Assembly: GCA_964614585.1 (NCBI GenBank)
Contig: CAZTLW010000017.1
Coordinates: 1 to 27,453 of the forward strand
DNA: 27,453 nucleotides
Source of the DNA: JAHEFX01 sp964614585
GTDB taxonomy: Bacteria > Actinomycetota > Acidimicrobiia > Spongiisociales > JAENVV01
Direction of reading: 5' to 3'
The translations under genes were made by a program, and so were the position numbers. The notes beneath the pieces are model-generated. The model was not told the DNA's origin. It made no database searches and saw only the letters and a list, made by a program, of their open reading frames with translations. Positions 16,373-22,088 of this stretch are shown piece after piece (the first letter of the stretch is position 1; each line of letters opens with the position of its first letter).

Positions 16373-16948
16373 TCAGCGGACCAGCCGGGCCAGGTCCTCG
16401 AGACGCCCGGGCTCGTCGGCAGGGACCGGGGTGAGGGTCACCTCGCCCACGCCGGCCTCGGCGAGCTCCGCCAGGGCGAGGCGGGTCGTCTCGGGTCCAT
16501 CGAGGGCCAGGTCGGGCCGCCCCCCGAGGGGTGCCACCCGCCCGCCCCACGAGAGGGTGCCGCCCGTCCAACCCGCGGCGAGGGTCGCCACCTCGCCCGG
16601 CGGGACCTCCCACAGGTTCCAGCCGTCCGCCCCGGCGGCGACCTCCACGACGGCCGGGTGCCGGCCGCCGACCCAGACGGGCACCCCGGTGGCCCGGACC
16701 GCNNNNNNNNNNNNNNNNNNNNNNNNNNNNNNNNNNNNNNNNNNNNNNNNNNNNNNNNNNNNNNNNNNNNNNNNNNNNNNNNNNNNNNNNNNNNNNNNNN
16801 NNGCCTCCGTGGCGGGCCCTCGGGGATCACCGAGGGGGATGAGGTGGTCGAAACACCAGACGCCGTCGAAGCCGAGCGCCTCGACGGTCCGCGCCCGCTC
16901 GACGAGGTCGTCGCCCAGCCGTTGCGGGAGGGCGACCGAGACCCTCAC
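16373..16948 (-). CDS. Luciferase-like (LLM class) oxidoreductase, interrupted by an assembly gap
   Basis: Two parts flank 100 N. The N-terminal 48 residues (MRVSVALPQRLGDDLVERAR, then LGFDGVWCFDHLIPLGDP) match the first barrel strand and helix of flavin/F420-dependent luciferase-like enzymes. The last 109 residues (from VPVWVGGRHPAVVEVAAGADGWN) match the barrel end. About 158 residues are visible, whereas family members are usually around 280-350, so the true gap should be some hundreds of bases, not 100. Reading frame continuity across the N run is therefore accidental. Whether the cofactor is F420 or FMN cannot be told. The start overlaps the YkvA-like gene by 4 nt (ATGA). Confidence 0.78.
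   Translation of the reverse strand: MRVSVALPQRLGDDLVERARTVEALGFDGVWCFDHLIPLGDPRGPATEXXXXXXXXXXXXXXXXXXXXXXXXXXXXXXXXXXAVRATGVPVWVGGRHPAVVEVAAGADGWNLWEVPPGEVATLAAGWTGGTLSWGGRVAPLGGRPDLALDGPETTRLALAELAEAGVGEVTLTPVPADEPGRLEDLARLVR
16703..16802. other. Assembly gap (100 N)
   Basis: Exactly 100 undetermined bases inside the luciferase-like gene. The round number suggests a scaffold placeholder of unknown real length. The missing part of the enzyme implies that more than 100 bases are absent. Confidence 0.97.
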
Positions 16949-17370
16949 CCGCCGAGGCGTTGGAGCAACTGGCGGATCGGCTTGGGGACGAGGTGAGACG
17001 TCACGTCGAGGATCGTGGCGACGAGCTCTCCCACCTCCCGGCTGCCGTCCCAGTGCTCGGCCACGACGGAGGGGCCGGCGACCTTCATGAGTCGGTCGAG
17101 CGTGTACGCGGCGAGGATGAGGTCGTCGACCGCCCCCAGTGGGCCCAACAGGGCCTCGGGCAGGAGGTCGATCGGGGAGACCAGGTAGACGACCATGCCG
17201 CCGGCGAAGAGCTTGGTGGTGGTCGGGACCCGCTCGTCGCGGATCAGCCGGGTGATGAGCTTCACCATGTTCGGGAGGAGCAACACGGCCTCCCGGACGA
17301 AGGGCATGACGAGTTGGCGGCCCCGGTCGGCCGGCCCGGTCACGCGGTCGGGTCGGACGGGCTGGCTCAT
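16945..17370 (-). CDS. YkvA/DUF1232 family membrane-associated protein
   Basis: The 141-residue protein contains the DUF1232 signature around residues 60-105: TKLFAGGMVVYLVSPIDLLPE followed by an acidic GAVDDLILAAYTLDRLM segment. This family of short hydrophobic proteins is widespread but of unknown function. There are one or two membrane-interacting helices and no signal peptide. The chosen ATG (MSQPVRPDR) at 17370 overlaps the stop of the SRPBCC gene by 4 nt. Its own stop overlaps the luciferase-like gene by 4 nt, so all three are translationally coupled. Confidence 0.87.
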   Translation of the reverse strand: MSQPVRPDRVTGPADRGRQLVMPFVREAVLLLPNMVKLITRLIRDERVPTTTKLFAGGMVVYLVSPIDLLPEALLGPLGAVDDLILAAYTLDRLMKVAGPSVVAEHWDGSREVGELVATILDVTSHLVPKPIRQLLQRLGG

Positions 17371-17804
17371 CGCCCCTCCTCGGCCCGGCGCTTGAGCCCG
17401 CGGAGGGCCGAGGTGATGATCTGCTTCTCGCCCTGGCGCATCGCGAACCCCGGTACTCGGAAATTCGGTTCCACCCGGAGAGCGTAGGTCACCGTGGTCT
17501 TGTCGCCGTTGGGCTTGAAGTCGTAGCTGCCCGTCATCTGCTTCACATCGCCGCCCGGCACCGCCTCCCATGCGAGGCGGCTGGGCGGCTCATGGGTGTA
17601 GCGGAGGGTGTAGGAGATCTCCTTGACGAAGCCGGAGATGGTGAAGGCGGCCTCGCTGACCCGCCCTTCGTCGTCCTCGGCGAGGACCTCGACCGAACTC
17701 ACGCCCTGGGCCCAGTCGGGGTAGGCCGCCACGTCGGCGGCGATCTCATAGATCGCCTCGGCGGGAGCATCGACCTCGATCGATTCGTACATGCCCTTCG
17801 TCAT
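17367..17804 (-). CDS. SRPBCC (START-like/polyketide cyclase-like) protein
   Basis: The 145-residue protein follows the SRPBCC pattern: an initial strand YESIEVDAPAEAIYEIAADV, the YPDWAQGV segment typical of actinobacterial members, strands with ISYTLRYTHEPPSRLAWE, and a long final helix (GEKQIITSALRGLKRRAEEG). The fold binds hydrophobic ligands in a cavity; the ligand here is unknown. A GAGG lies 7 nt before the ATG at 17804, preferred to the in-frame ATG at 17792. It is first in a coupled three-gene unit with YkvA and a luciferase-like oxidoreductase. Confidence 0.88.
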   Translation of the reverse strand: MTKGMYESIEVDAPAEAIYEIAADVAAYPDWAQGVSSVEVLAEDDEGRVSEAAFTISGFVKEISYTLRYTHEPPSRLAWEAVPGGDVKQMTGSYDFKPNGDKTTVTYALRVEPNFRVPGFAMRQGEKQIITSALRGLKRRAEEGR

Positions 17805-17862
17805 CGGGGGACCTCGGTTCGTCGTCCGGTCGCGCCGGCCGGTGACCCGGCGCTTGCAATAG

Positions 17863-18642
17863 CTAGCATACCCGTCCACCGGCCGTGACGATGGTGGGGC
17901 GTCCCGTCGCACGGAAGTACCCGACGTTGACACAGGTGGTCGGCCCGACCCGCCAGCGGGTCGCCCGGGGCTGGTGGACGTCGCCGAAGAGGTGGAGCCT
18001 GGGGCGGTGGGCGGCCAGGTAGGCGGAGATGGCCGGGGCGTGCTTCTCGTCGAGGCCGGTCACCACGTCGCGGTACAGGGCCGGCACCGCCGGCGGCACG
18101 TGGGTGCAGAGCACGTCGACGGGCCCGAGCCGGTCGAGGGCGTCCGTGAAGCCGAGCTCGTCGTGGTCGCCGAACGGGCTGCGCCGGCCGCCGCCCACGA
18201 ACCCATAGGTGAGGTCGCCGATCTCCACCGCCTCACCGTGCAGCACACGGACACCGACACCGCCGACGATCTCACGGAGCAGGCCGGGGTGGTCGACGTT
18301 GCCGAAGGTCGCGTACACCTCGGCACCGGCCACGGCGGTGGCGGCTGCCTCGTACTGGCGAACGGCGTGCTGCCGGAGCTCGGCGGCGAAGTCGCCGTCG
18401 TAGCCGGCGATGGCCTCCATCCAGAGCCCGCGCGCATCGGTGCCACTCCCCCGCGCCGCCGCCGCCCGCCGGGCGAACGGGAGGCCCAGCACGTCGGCCA
18501 CCATGCCTCGACCGGTCCGGTAGTCGATGAAGTTGAGGAAGTCGCCGAGAACCAGCAGCGGACCCCCCAGGGCAGCGATTCGTCCGAGTGCCTCGGGGGC
18601 GTCGTGCACGTCGGAGACGGCGCGGACGGCCCGATCAGCCAC
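17863..18642 (-). CDS. Metallophosphoesterase
   Basis: The 259-residue protein is a calcineurin-type phosphoesterase. Motifs in order are D11 and H13 (VSDVHD), GDFLNFID (about 33-40), GNVDH in the middle (in place of the usual GNHD), THVPP and FGDVHQP (in place of GHxH). Together these would bind two metal ions. The variant motifs are seen in some family branches, so activity is plausible, but the substrate is unknown. GTG at 18642 gives the natural start just before the DVH motif and overlaps the zinc-ribbon gene by 8 nt. Starting further upstream would add a run of Trp/Arg repeats that is clearly shadow sequence. The TAG stop lies in a small AT-rich island. Confidence 0.85.
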   Translation of the reverse strand: MADRAVRAVSDVHDAPEALGRIAALGGPLLVLGDFLNFIDYRTGRGMVADVLGLPFARRAAAARGSGTDARGLWMEAIAGYDGDFAAELRQHAVRQYEAAATAVAGAEVYATFGNVDHPGLLREIVGGVGVRVLHGEAVEIGDLTYGFVGGGRRSPFGDHDELGFTDALDRLGPVDVLCTHVPPAVPALYRDVVTGLDEKHAPAISAYLAAHRPRLHLFGDVHQPRATRWRVGPTTCVNVGYFRATGRPTIVTAGGRVC

Positions 18643-19267
18643 CGGCGACCGCCGTCGTCGCCACCACCGCCAGCGCCACCACCGCCAGCGCCACCCAGAG
18701 GAGCCGGCCCGGCGACAGCCATGCCGGACTGCCGGCCAACCGCCGGCCGACATCGACGTAGGCGGCCGCCCAGGTACCCAGACCGAGGAGGAGACAGAGA
18801 ACGCCGGCTCCCACGGCGCCGGCCCCGATGGTGAGGATCGACCCGAACCCCACGGCGAGAGCGAGGACGGCGACGACCATCACACCGGTGGCGGTGTCCC
18901 CGAGCGCCACGTGCCCGGCCCCCGGCACGAGGGCCCGCTCGGCGGCGCGAGTTCGGTCGACGGCGCGCTCGGAGGCACCGCCATGTGCCACGAAGATCGA
19001 CGTGCCGCAGGTGGCGCAGGCGTCGGCGACGACCGAGTTGGCCGCCCCACAGGTCGTACAGGTCCACGACGGGTCCTCCGCGGTCGGCTCGTCGGAGGCG
19101 TCGTCCGAGGTGTCGCCGGGCTCGTGTGCCGGGCCATCGCCGCGCTCGGAAGGCGCGGCCGGTGGTGGCTCGGGCTTGGTCGTCACCGAGGCACCCAGGG
19201 GCCGTGCACACAGGCTGCACCACTGGGCGTCGGCCGGATTCGTGGCGCCGCAGTCGGGACAGGTCAT
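18635..19267 (-). CDS. Double zinc-ribbon membrane protein, hypothetical
   Basis: The 210-residue protein has two zinc ribbons: C3, C6, C17, C20 and C70, C73, C84, C87. They are separated by an acidic, proline-rich linker (about 30-65). A PGAGHVALGDTATG segment (115-128) precedes two or three membrane helices (about 127-168), and a last helix lies at about 188-207. The PGAGH motif before membrane helices occurs in various small membrane proteins of unknown role. ATG 19267 is preferred to the upstream in-frame ATG at 19291 because the ribbon then begins at residue 3 as usual, and a TACCCT box lies 7 nt upstream. It is coupled to the metallophosphoesterase by an 8-nt overlap. Confidence 0.8.
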   Translation of the reverse strand: MTCPDCGATNPADAQWCSLCARPLGASVTTKPEPPPAAPSERGDGPAHEPGDTSDDASDEPTAEDPSWTCTTCGAANSVVADACATCGTSIFVAHGGASERAVDRTRAAERALVPGAGHVALGDTATGVMVVAVLALAVGFGSILTIGAGAVGAGVLCLLLGLGTWAAAYVDVGRRLAGSPAWLSPGRLLWVALAVVALAVVATTAVAGG

Positions 19268-19274
19268 GGTCGGC

Positions 19275-19280
19275 AGGGTA
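19275..19280 (-). promoter_or_regulatory. Candidate -10 element (TACCCT) for a leaderless zinc-ribbon gene
   Basis: On the minus strand TACCCT (TANNNT) ends 7 nt before the ATG at 19267, between queG and the zinc-ribbon gene. No Shine-Dalgarno sequence is present (gap GCCGACC). Confidence 0.4.
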
Positions 19281-19287
19281 CGCCCGG

Positions 19288-20361
19288 TCACCCGTCGAGG
19301 GTGGCGAGGGCGTCGGTGATGGCGCCATGGACCTCGCCGACGGTCTCGTCGACGGCCAGCCGTCCAAGGGCCTCGGCGGCCCGGCGCTCGATCCCGTGCC
19401 GGCGGCCGAGCCGGGCGACTCCCCAGGCCGCGTGGCGCCGCACGAGCGCCGACCGGTGCCGGGCGAGCCCGACCAACACCGGCAGGTGCTCGGGGCCCCC
19501 CGTGTTGGCGAGCGCCACCACGAGGTTGCGGCGGAGGTACCGGCCCTGGCGACGAGGGACGTAGAAGTGGGCGAAGCGCTCGACGAGCTCGGCATCGTCG
19601 AGTCCGAGAAGTGCGACGAGGTCGTGCCCGGGGTCGGGCGGTGGCTCGGCGGCACGTCGGATCCCCGGGGGGCAGGCGTCGAGGCAGTCGTCGCAGCCAT
19701 AGATCCGGCCCCCGATCGCCTCCCGCAGCTCGAGTGGGAGGTCACCGGGCGACTGGAGCCAGGTGGCGAGGCAGCGGCGGGCATCGAGCAGGCCGGGAGC
19801 GACCAGCGCCCCGGTCGGGCAGGCGGGGAGGCAGGCCGCGCAGGTGCCACACGACCGCTGCATCGGCTCGTCGAGCGCGAGTTCGGCGTCGGTGGCGACG
19901 GCGCCGAGGAGCATCCAGGGTCCCACCCCGGGGGCGATGACGAGGCTGTTCTTGCCCCACCACCCGATCCCCGCCCGGACCGCCACCGCCCGGTCGACGA
20001 GGCGGGGGTCGTCGGCGATCGTCTCCGCCCGCCACCCCGCGTCCCGGAGGTGCCCGGCGACGGCATCGGCCACGGCCAGCAGCGGCTCGTAGTGGTCGGC
20101 GGTGGCGAATCTGGCGACGTGCCCACGGCCCGGCCCGGGGCTGGGGCGCCCGGCCGGGGGGACGTAGGCCCGCCCGAGGGCGACGAGGCGTGCCGCCCAC
20201 GGGAACGTGGCCCGGGGATCGGCCGCCGTCTCGGGATCGGCGTAGGTGAACCGCAACGGCCCCGACAACCCAGACTCGACCCGGGCGGCGAGCTCGTCGG
20301 CCACCCCGACGAACGGTTCGACGGTGGTGATCCCCACGGCATCGGCCCCAGCCCGGAGGGC
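19288..20361 (-). CDS. queG: Epoxyqueuosine reductase, N-terminus lost in the assembly gap
   Basis: QueG reduces epoxyqueuosine to queuosine in tRNA, using a cobalamin and two 4Fe-4S clusters. Visible are 357 residues: the start of the cobalamin-binding part (GADAVGITTVEPF), the catalytic aspartate region (ADDPRLVDRAVAVRAGIGWWGKNSL), the first cluster motif CGTCAACLPACPTGAL and the second, YGCDDCLDACPPG. A HEAT-like C-terminus follows (GRYLRRNLVVALANTGG, then LVRRHAAWGVARLG). By comparison with known QueG, only about 15-20 N-terminal residues are missing, so the start codon should lie in the N run. The sequence after the first cluster (CLATWLQSPGDLP) differs from the common CISYLTIE form. The downstream zinc-ribbon gene begins 20 bp after the stop. 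Confidence 0.87.
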   Translation of the reverse strand, partial: ALRAGADAVGITTVEPFVGVADELAARVESGLSGPLRFTYADPETAADPRATFPWAARLVALGRAYVPPAGRPSPGPGRGHVARFATADHYEPLLAVADAVAGHLRDAGWRAETIADDPRLVDRAVAVRAGIGWWGKNSLVIAPGVGPWMLLGAVATDAELALDEPMQRSCGTCAACLPACPTGALVAPGLLDARRCLATWLQSPGDLPLELREAIGGRIYGCDDCLDACPPGIRRAAEPPPDPGHDLVALLGLDDAELVERFAHFYVPRRQGRYLRRNLVVALANTGGPEHLPVLVGLARHRSALVRRHAAWGVARLGRRHGIERRAAEALGRLAVDETVGEVHGAITDALATLDG

Positions 20362-20461
20362 NNNNNNNNNNNNNNNNNNNNNNNNNNNNNNNNNNNNNNN
20401 NNNNNNNNNNNNNNNNNNNNNNNNNNNNNNNNNNNNNNNNNNNNNNNNNNNNNNNNNNNNN
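20362..20461. other. Assembly gap (100 N)
   Basis: Exactly 100 undetermined bases that hide the queG start and whatever lies between it and the four-cysteine gene. As with the first gap, the real length is unknown and an additional gene could be missing. Confidence 0.97.
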
Positions 20462-20479
20462 CGTGTCACACCCTCGCCG

Positions 20480-20485
20480 TACGGT
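20480..20485 (+). promoter_or_regulatory. Candidate -10 element (TACGGT) for the four-cysteine gene
   Basis: TACGGT fits TANNNT and would start transcription near 20492, leaving a leader of about 21 nt that contains the GGAG ribosome-binding site at 20503-20506. The upstream region is cut by the N run 18 bp away, so any -35 is only partly visible. Confidence 0.3.
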
Positions 20486-20512
20486 CAGCGTGACCGACCG
20501 ACGGAGCATGCC

Positions 20513-20707
20513 ATGACCATCGACTGTGACGACTGCGCCCTCATCGACACCGACGCCTGCGGGGACTGTGTCGTGACATTCATCCTGGCGGCCGGCGACG
20601 ACGTCCTCGAGGTCGACGAGGCCGAGGCCACCGCCCTCGACAACCTCGCCGACGCCGGACTGGTGCCGCCGTTGCGCCTCGTGCCGATCGAGCGCCGAGC
20701 GGGCTGA
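20513..20707 (+). CDS. Four-cysteine microprotein (64 aa), hypothetical
   Basis: The 64-residue protein carries C5, C8, C16 and C19 in the pattern CDDCALIDTDACGDCVV, followed by an acidic half (GDDVLEVDEAEATALDNLADAGLVPP) and a basic end. CxxC-x7-CxxC suggests zinc or iron-sulfur binding. From memory, similar short cysteine proteins occur in other actinobacteria, but I cannot verify a family. A GGAG lies 6 nt before the ATG, which decides against the overlapping ATG at 20508 that stops after two codons. It is convergent with the NYN gene, only 4 bp between the stops. The predominance of Asp/Glu and Leu/Ala/Val codons with G or C at third positions fits real coding sequence. Confidence 0.72.
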   Translation: MTIDCDDCALIDTDACGDCVVTFILAAGDDVLEVDEAEATALDNLADAGLVPPLRLVPIERRAG

Positions 20708-20711
20708 TCGA

Positions 20712-21908
20712 TCAGCGCCGAGCGGCCCACGCCGCCATGGCGGCCGACCAGACGGCGACCCCGCCGACGCGGGTCACGCCCTCGATGACCTCGCGGTCGT
20801 CGGAGACCACCACCGTCGACGCCGGCTGGGAGGCGGCGAGCCGACGCAGCTCCTCGTCGGCGTCGCACACGAACAGCTCACCGTTGCGGGTGCCCTCGCC
20901 GTCGGCCGAGTCGAAGACCAACAGGAGGCGCCCGTCGGCCCGGGCCCGGAACCGGTCGGCCACCCGGCGAACGGCGTCACGGGCCGCCGGCGGGTCGCCG
21001 AGATCGGCACCCAGGGCCCCGGCGAGGTTGTAGCCGTCGACCGCCACCACACCCGACCAGCCGAGCAGGGCGTCGATCGCCTCGGCGGTGTCGGGGGCCA
21101 CCCCCGGCGGCAGCGCCGGACCGGGGTCGGGGCCCGGCGCCGGCCCGGTGGGTGGCGTCGGCTCGGCGGAGCGATCGATGCGGGCCCGGGCGGCTGCCAC
21201 CACCTCGTCGGCCCGTCGGGCGAGGCCGAGCGGTTCGGTTGCCCAGCCGGGGTCGGCGGCCACCGGGGCGGGCTCGCTCCGCTGGCGGCGGAGCTCGAGG
21301 AGTTCGGACCGGGCCTCGTCGAGTCGCTCGGCGAGCCGGTCACGCTCGCCGGCGACGGCATCCCGCTCCTCGGTCACGTCGGCCAGCCGACGGCGGAGCC
21401 CGGCCGCCTCGGCGCTGACGTCGGCGACCGCCTGCGCCACTGCCTCGCCCCGTCGATGGCGCTCGGCGGCGATCCTTCCCTCGAGATCGCCCACGGCCCG
21501 CCGCAGGTCGGCGAGCTTGCCGGCGTCGGCCTCCCGCTGGCCCTCGAGACGCTCGATCTCGGCCCGGAGCCCCGCCTCCACGTCGGCGGCCGACCTCACG
21601 GCCTCCTCACCGAGGACGTCGGCGAACTCCTGCTCCCAGCCGTCGGGCCGGCGCAGCCAGAGTCGGGCCACCCCGGCGGTCGGGGCGTCGTCCGCGAGCC
21701 GGTCGAGGGCCCGGGACCGCAGCGACTCGTCCTCGTCGAGGGCCGTGAGGAGTCCGACGGCGAGCGGCTTCGGCAGCCGTCGGGCGGACGAGGACCGCAC
21801 GCGCCGGAGGCGGGCGGGCACCTCGTCGTCGTCCAGGCGGCGCAGCGCCTCCCGGGCGGCTCGGATGGCCGGAGCGAGCAACGCGATGGCCTCGTCGGAG
21901 TACGCCAC
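20712..21908 (-). CDS. Coiled-coil protein with C-terminal NYN (YacP-like) nuclease domain
   Basis: The 398-residue protein has three parts: a helical N-terminal region (1-100), a long coiled coil (about 105-210, Glu/Arg/Leu-rich with heptads) and, after a proline-rich linker (248-272), an NYN domain (about 285-398). NYN acidic residues are visible at D291 (VVAVDGYNL), D333 (LLLVFDSADG) and D370/D371 (VVVSDDREVIEG). NYN/YacP proteins are PIN-like, metal-dependent predicted ribonucleases. The GTG at 21908 is chosen because the sequence upstream becomes Arg-rich shadow. A CAAGAT box lies 7 nt before it, with no ribosome-binding site. It is divergent from the ilv leader, with which it shares a 71-bp promoter region. 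Confidence 0.85.
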   Translation of the reverse strand: MAYSDEAIALLAPAIRAAREALRRLDDDEVPARLRRVRSSSARRLPKPLAVGLLTALDEDESLRSRALDRLADDAPTAGVARLWLRRPDGWEQEFADVLGEEAVRSAADVEAGLRAEIERLEGQREADAGKLADLRRAVGDLEGRIAAERHRRGEAVAQAVADVSAEAAGLRRRLADVTEERDAVAGERDRLAERLDEARSELLELRRQRSEPAPVAADPGWATEPLGLARRADEVVAAARARIDRSAEPTPPTGPAPGPDPGPALPPGVAPDTAEAIDALLGWSGVVAVDGYNLAGALGADLGDPPAARDAVRRVADRFRARADGRLLLVFDSADGEGTRNGELFVCDADEELRRLAASQPASTVVVSDDREVIEGVTRVGGVAVWSAAMAAWAARR

Positions 21909-21915
21909 GGAGCCG

Positions 21916-21921
21916 ATCTTG
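21916..21921 (-). promoter_or_regulatory. Weak -10 candidate (CAAGAT) for the NYN gene
   Basis: On the minus strand CAAGAT ends 7 nt before the GTG at 21908. It lacks the first T of TANNNT but has the position seen at other leaderless starts here. No ribosome-binding site is visible. Confidence 0.25.
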
Positions 21922-21964
21922 CCAGCCCGTCGGCGACGCCGACGCGGCTCCGGTGCGAAGCGTT

Positions 21965-21970
21965 TACACT
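21965..21970 (+). promoter_or_regulatory. Candidate -10 element (TACACT) of the ilv operon leader
   Basis: TACACT fits TANNNT and ends 9 nt before the leader-peptide ATG at 21980, so transcription would begin at about 21977-21980. The leader peptide would then be read from a leaderless or almost leaderless message. No convincing -35 is present 16-19 bp upstream. Confidence 0.55.
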
Positions 21971-21979
21971 GCCCCTCGG

Positions 21980-22009
21980 ATGACCCACCCCATCCTCGTA
22001 CTCGGATAG
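21980..22009 (+). CDS. ilv operon leader peptide (MTHPILVLG)
   Basis: A 9-codon open reading frame, ATG ACC CAC CCC ATC CTC GTA CTC GGA TAG, contains consecutive Ile, Leu, Val and Leu codons. All three branched-chain amino acids are products of the pathways encoded by the following ilvB-N-C-leuB genes. The valine codon is GTA, which appears uncommon in the surrounding GC-rich genes and would make it a sensitive stalling site. The stop is followed immediately by a strong hairpin, and an intrinsic terminator lies 37 nt after the stop. This is the classical layout of ribosome-mediated attenuation, known for ilvBNC of Corynebacterium. No Shine-Dalgarno sequence is present; a -10 box just upstream suggests leaderless translation. 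It is too short to identify by homology. Confidence 0.75.
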   Translation: MTHPILVLG

Positions 22010-22040
22010 GAGCCACACCCACGAACCGGGTGTGCGCTCC
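22009..22040 (+). promoter_or_regulatory. Leader hairpin at the stop of the ilv leader peptide
   Basis: GGAGC and CACACCC (22009-22020) pair with GGGTGTG (22028-22034) and GCTCC (22036-22040). The result is a 12-bp stem with a single bulged C and a 7-nt loop. The 5' arm begins at the last base of the leader stop codon, so a ribosome at the regulatory codons or the stop would cover it. It is the likely upstream (sensor) hairpin of the attenuator. Confidence 0.65.
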
Positions 22041-22045
22041 GCCAT

Positions 22046-22071
22046 GGCCTCCCTCACCGGGAGGCCTTTTT
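22046..22071 (+). terminator. Intrinsic terminator / attenuator before ilvB
   Basis: GGCCTCCC (22046-22053), loop TCACC and GGGAGGCC (22059-22066) form a perfect 8-bp GC stem, followed directly by five T (22067-22071). It lies between the leader peptide and the ilvB ribosome-binding site, so it must be bypassed for ilvB expression, the mark of an attenuator. It is the only T5 run I noticed in the window. Confidence 0.82.
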
Positions 22072-22088
22072 CCTACCGGGAGCACGAC

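Noticed and set aside
17851..17868. AT-rich island (TTGCAATAGCTAGCATA) as promoter of the SRPBCC gene
   Set aside because: It spans the metallophosphoesterase stop codon, and no -35/-10 pair with proper spacing could be fixed; possible but unsupported.
22032..22088. Longer ilvB starting at GTG 22032 or ATG 22044
   Set aside because: These starts lie in the leader hairpins, have no ribosome-binding site, and would add residues foreign to the family; ATG 22089 has GGGAG at 6 nt.
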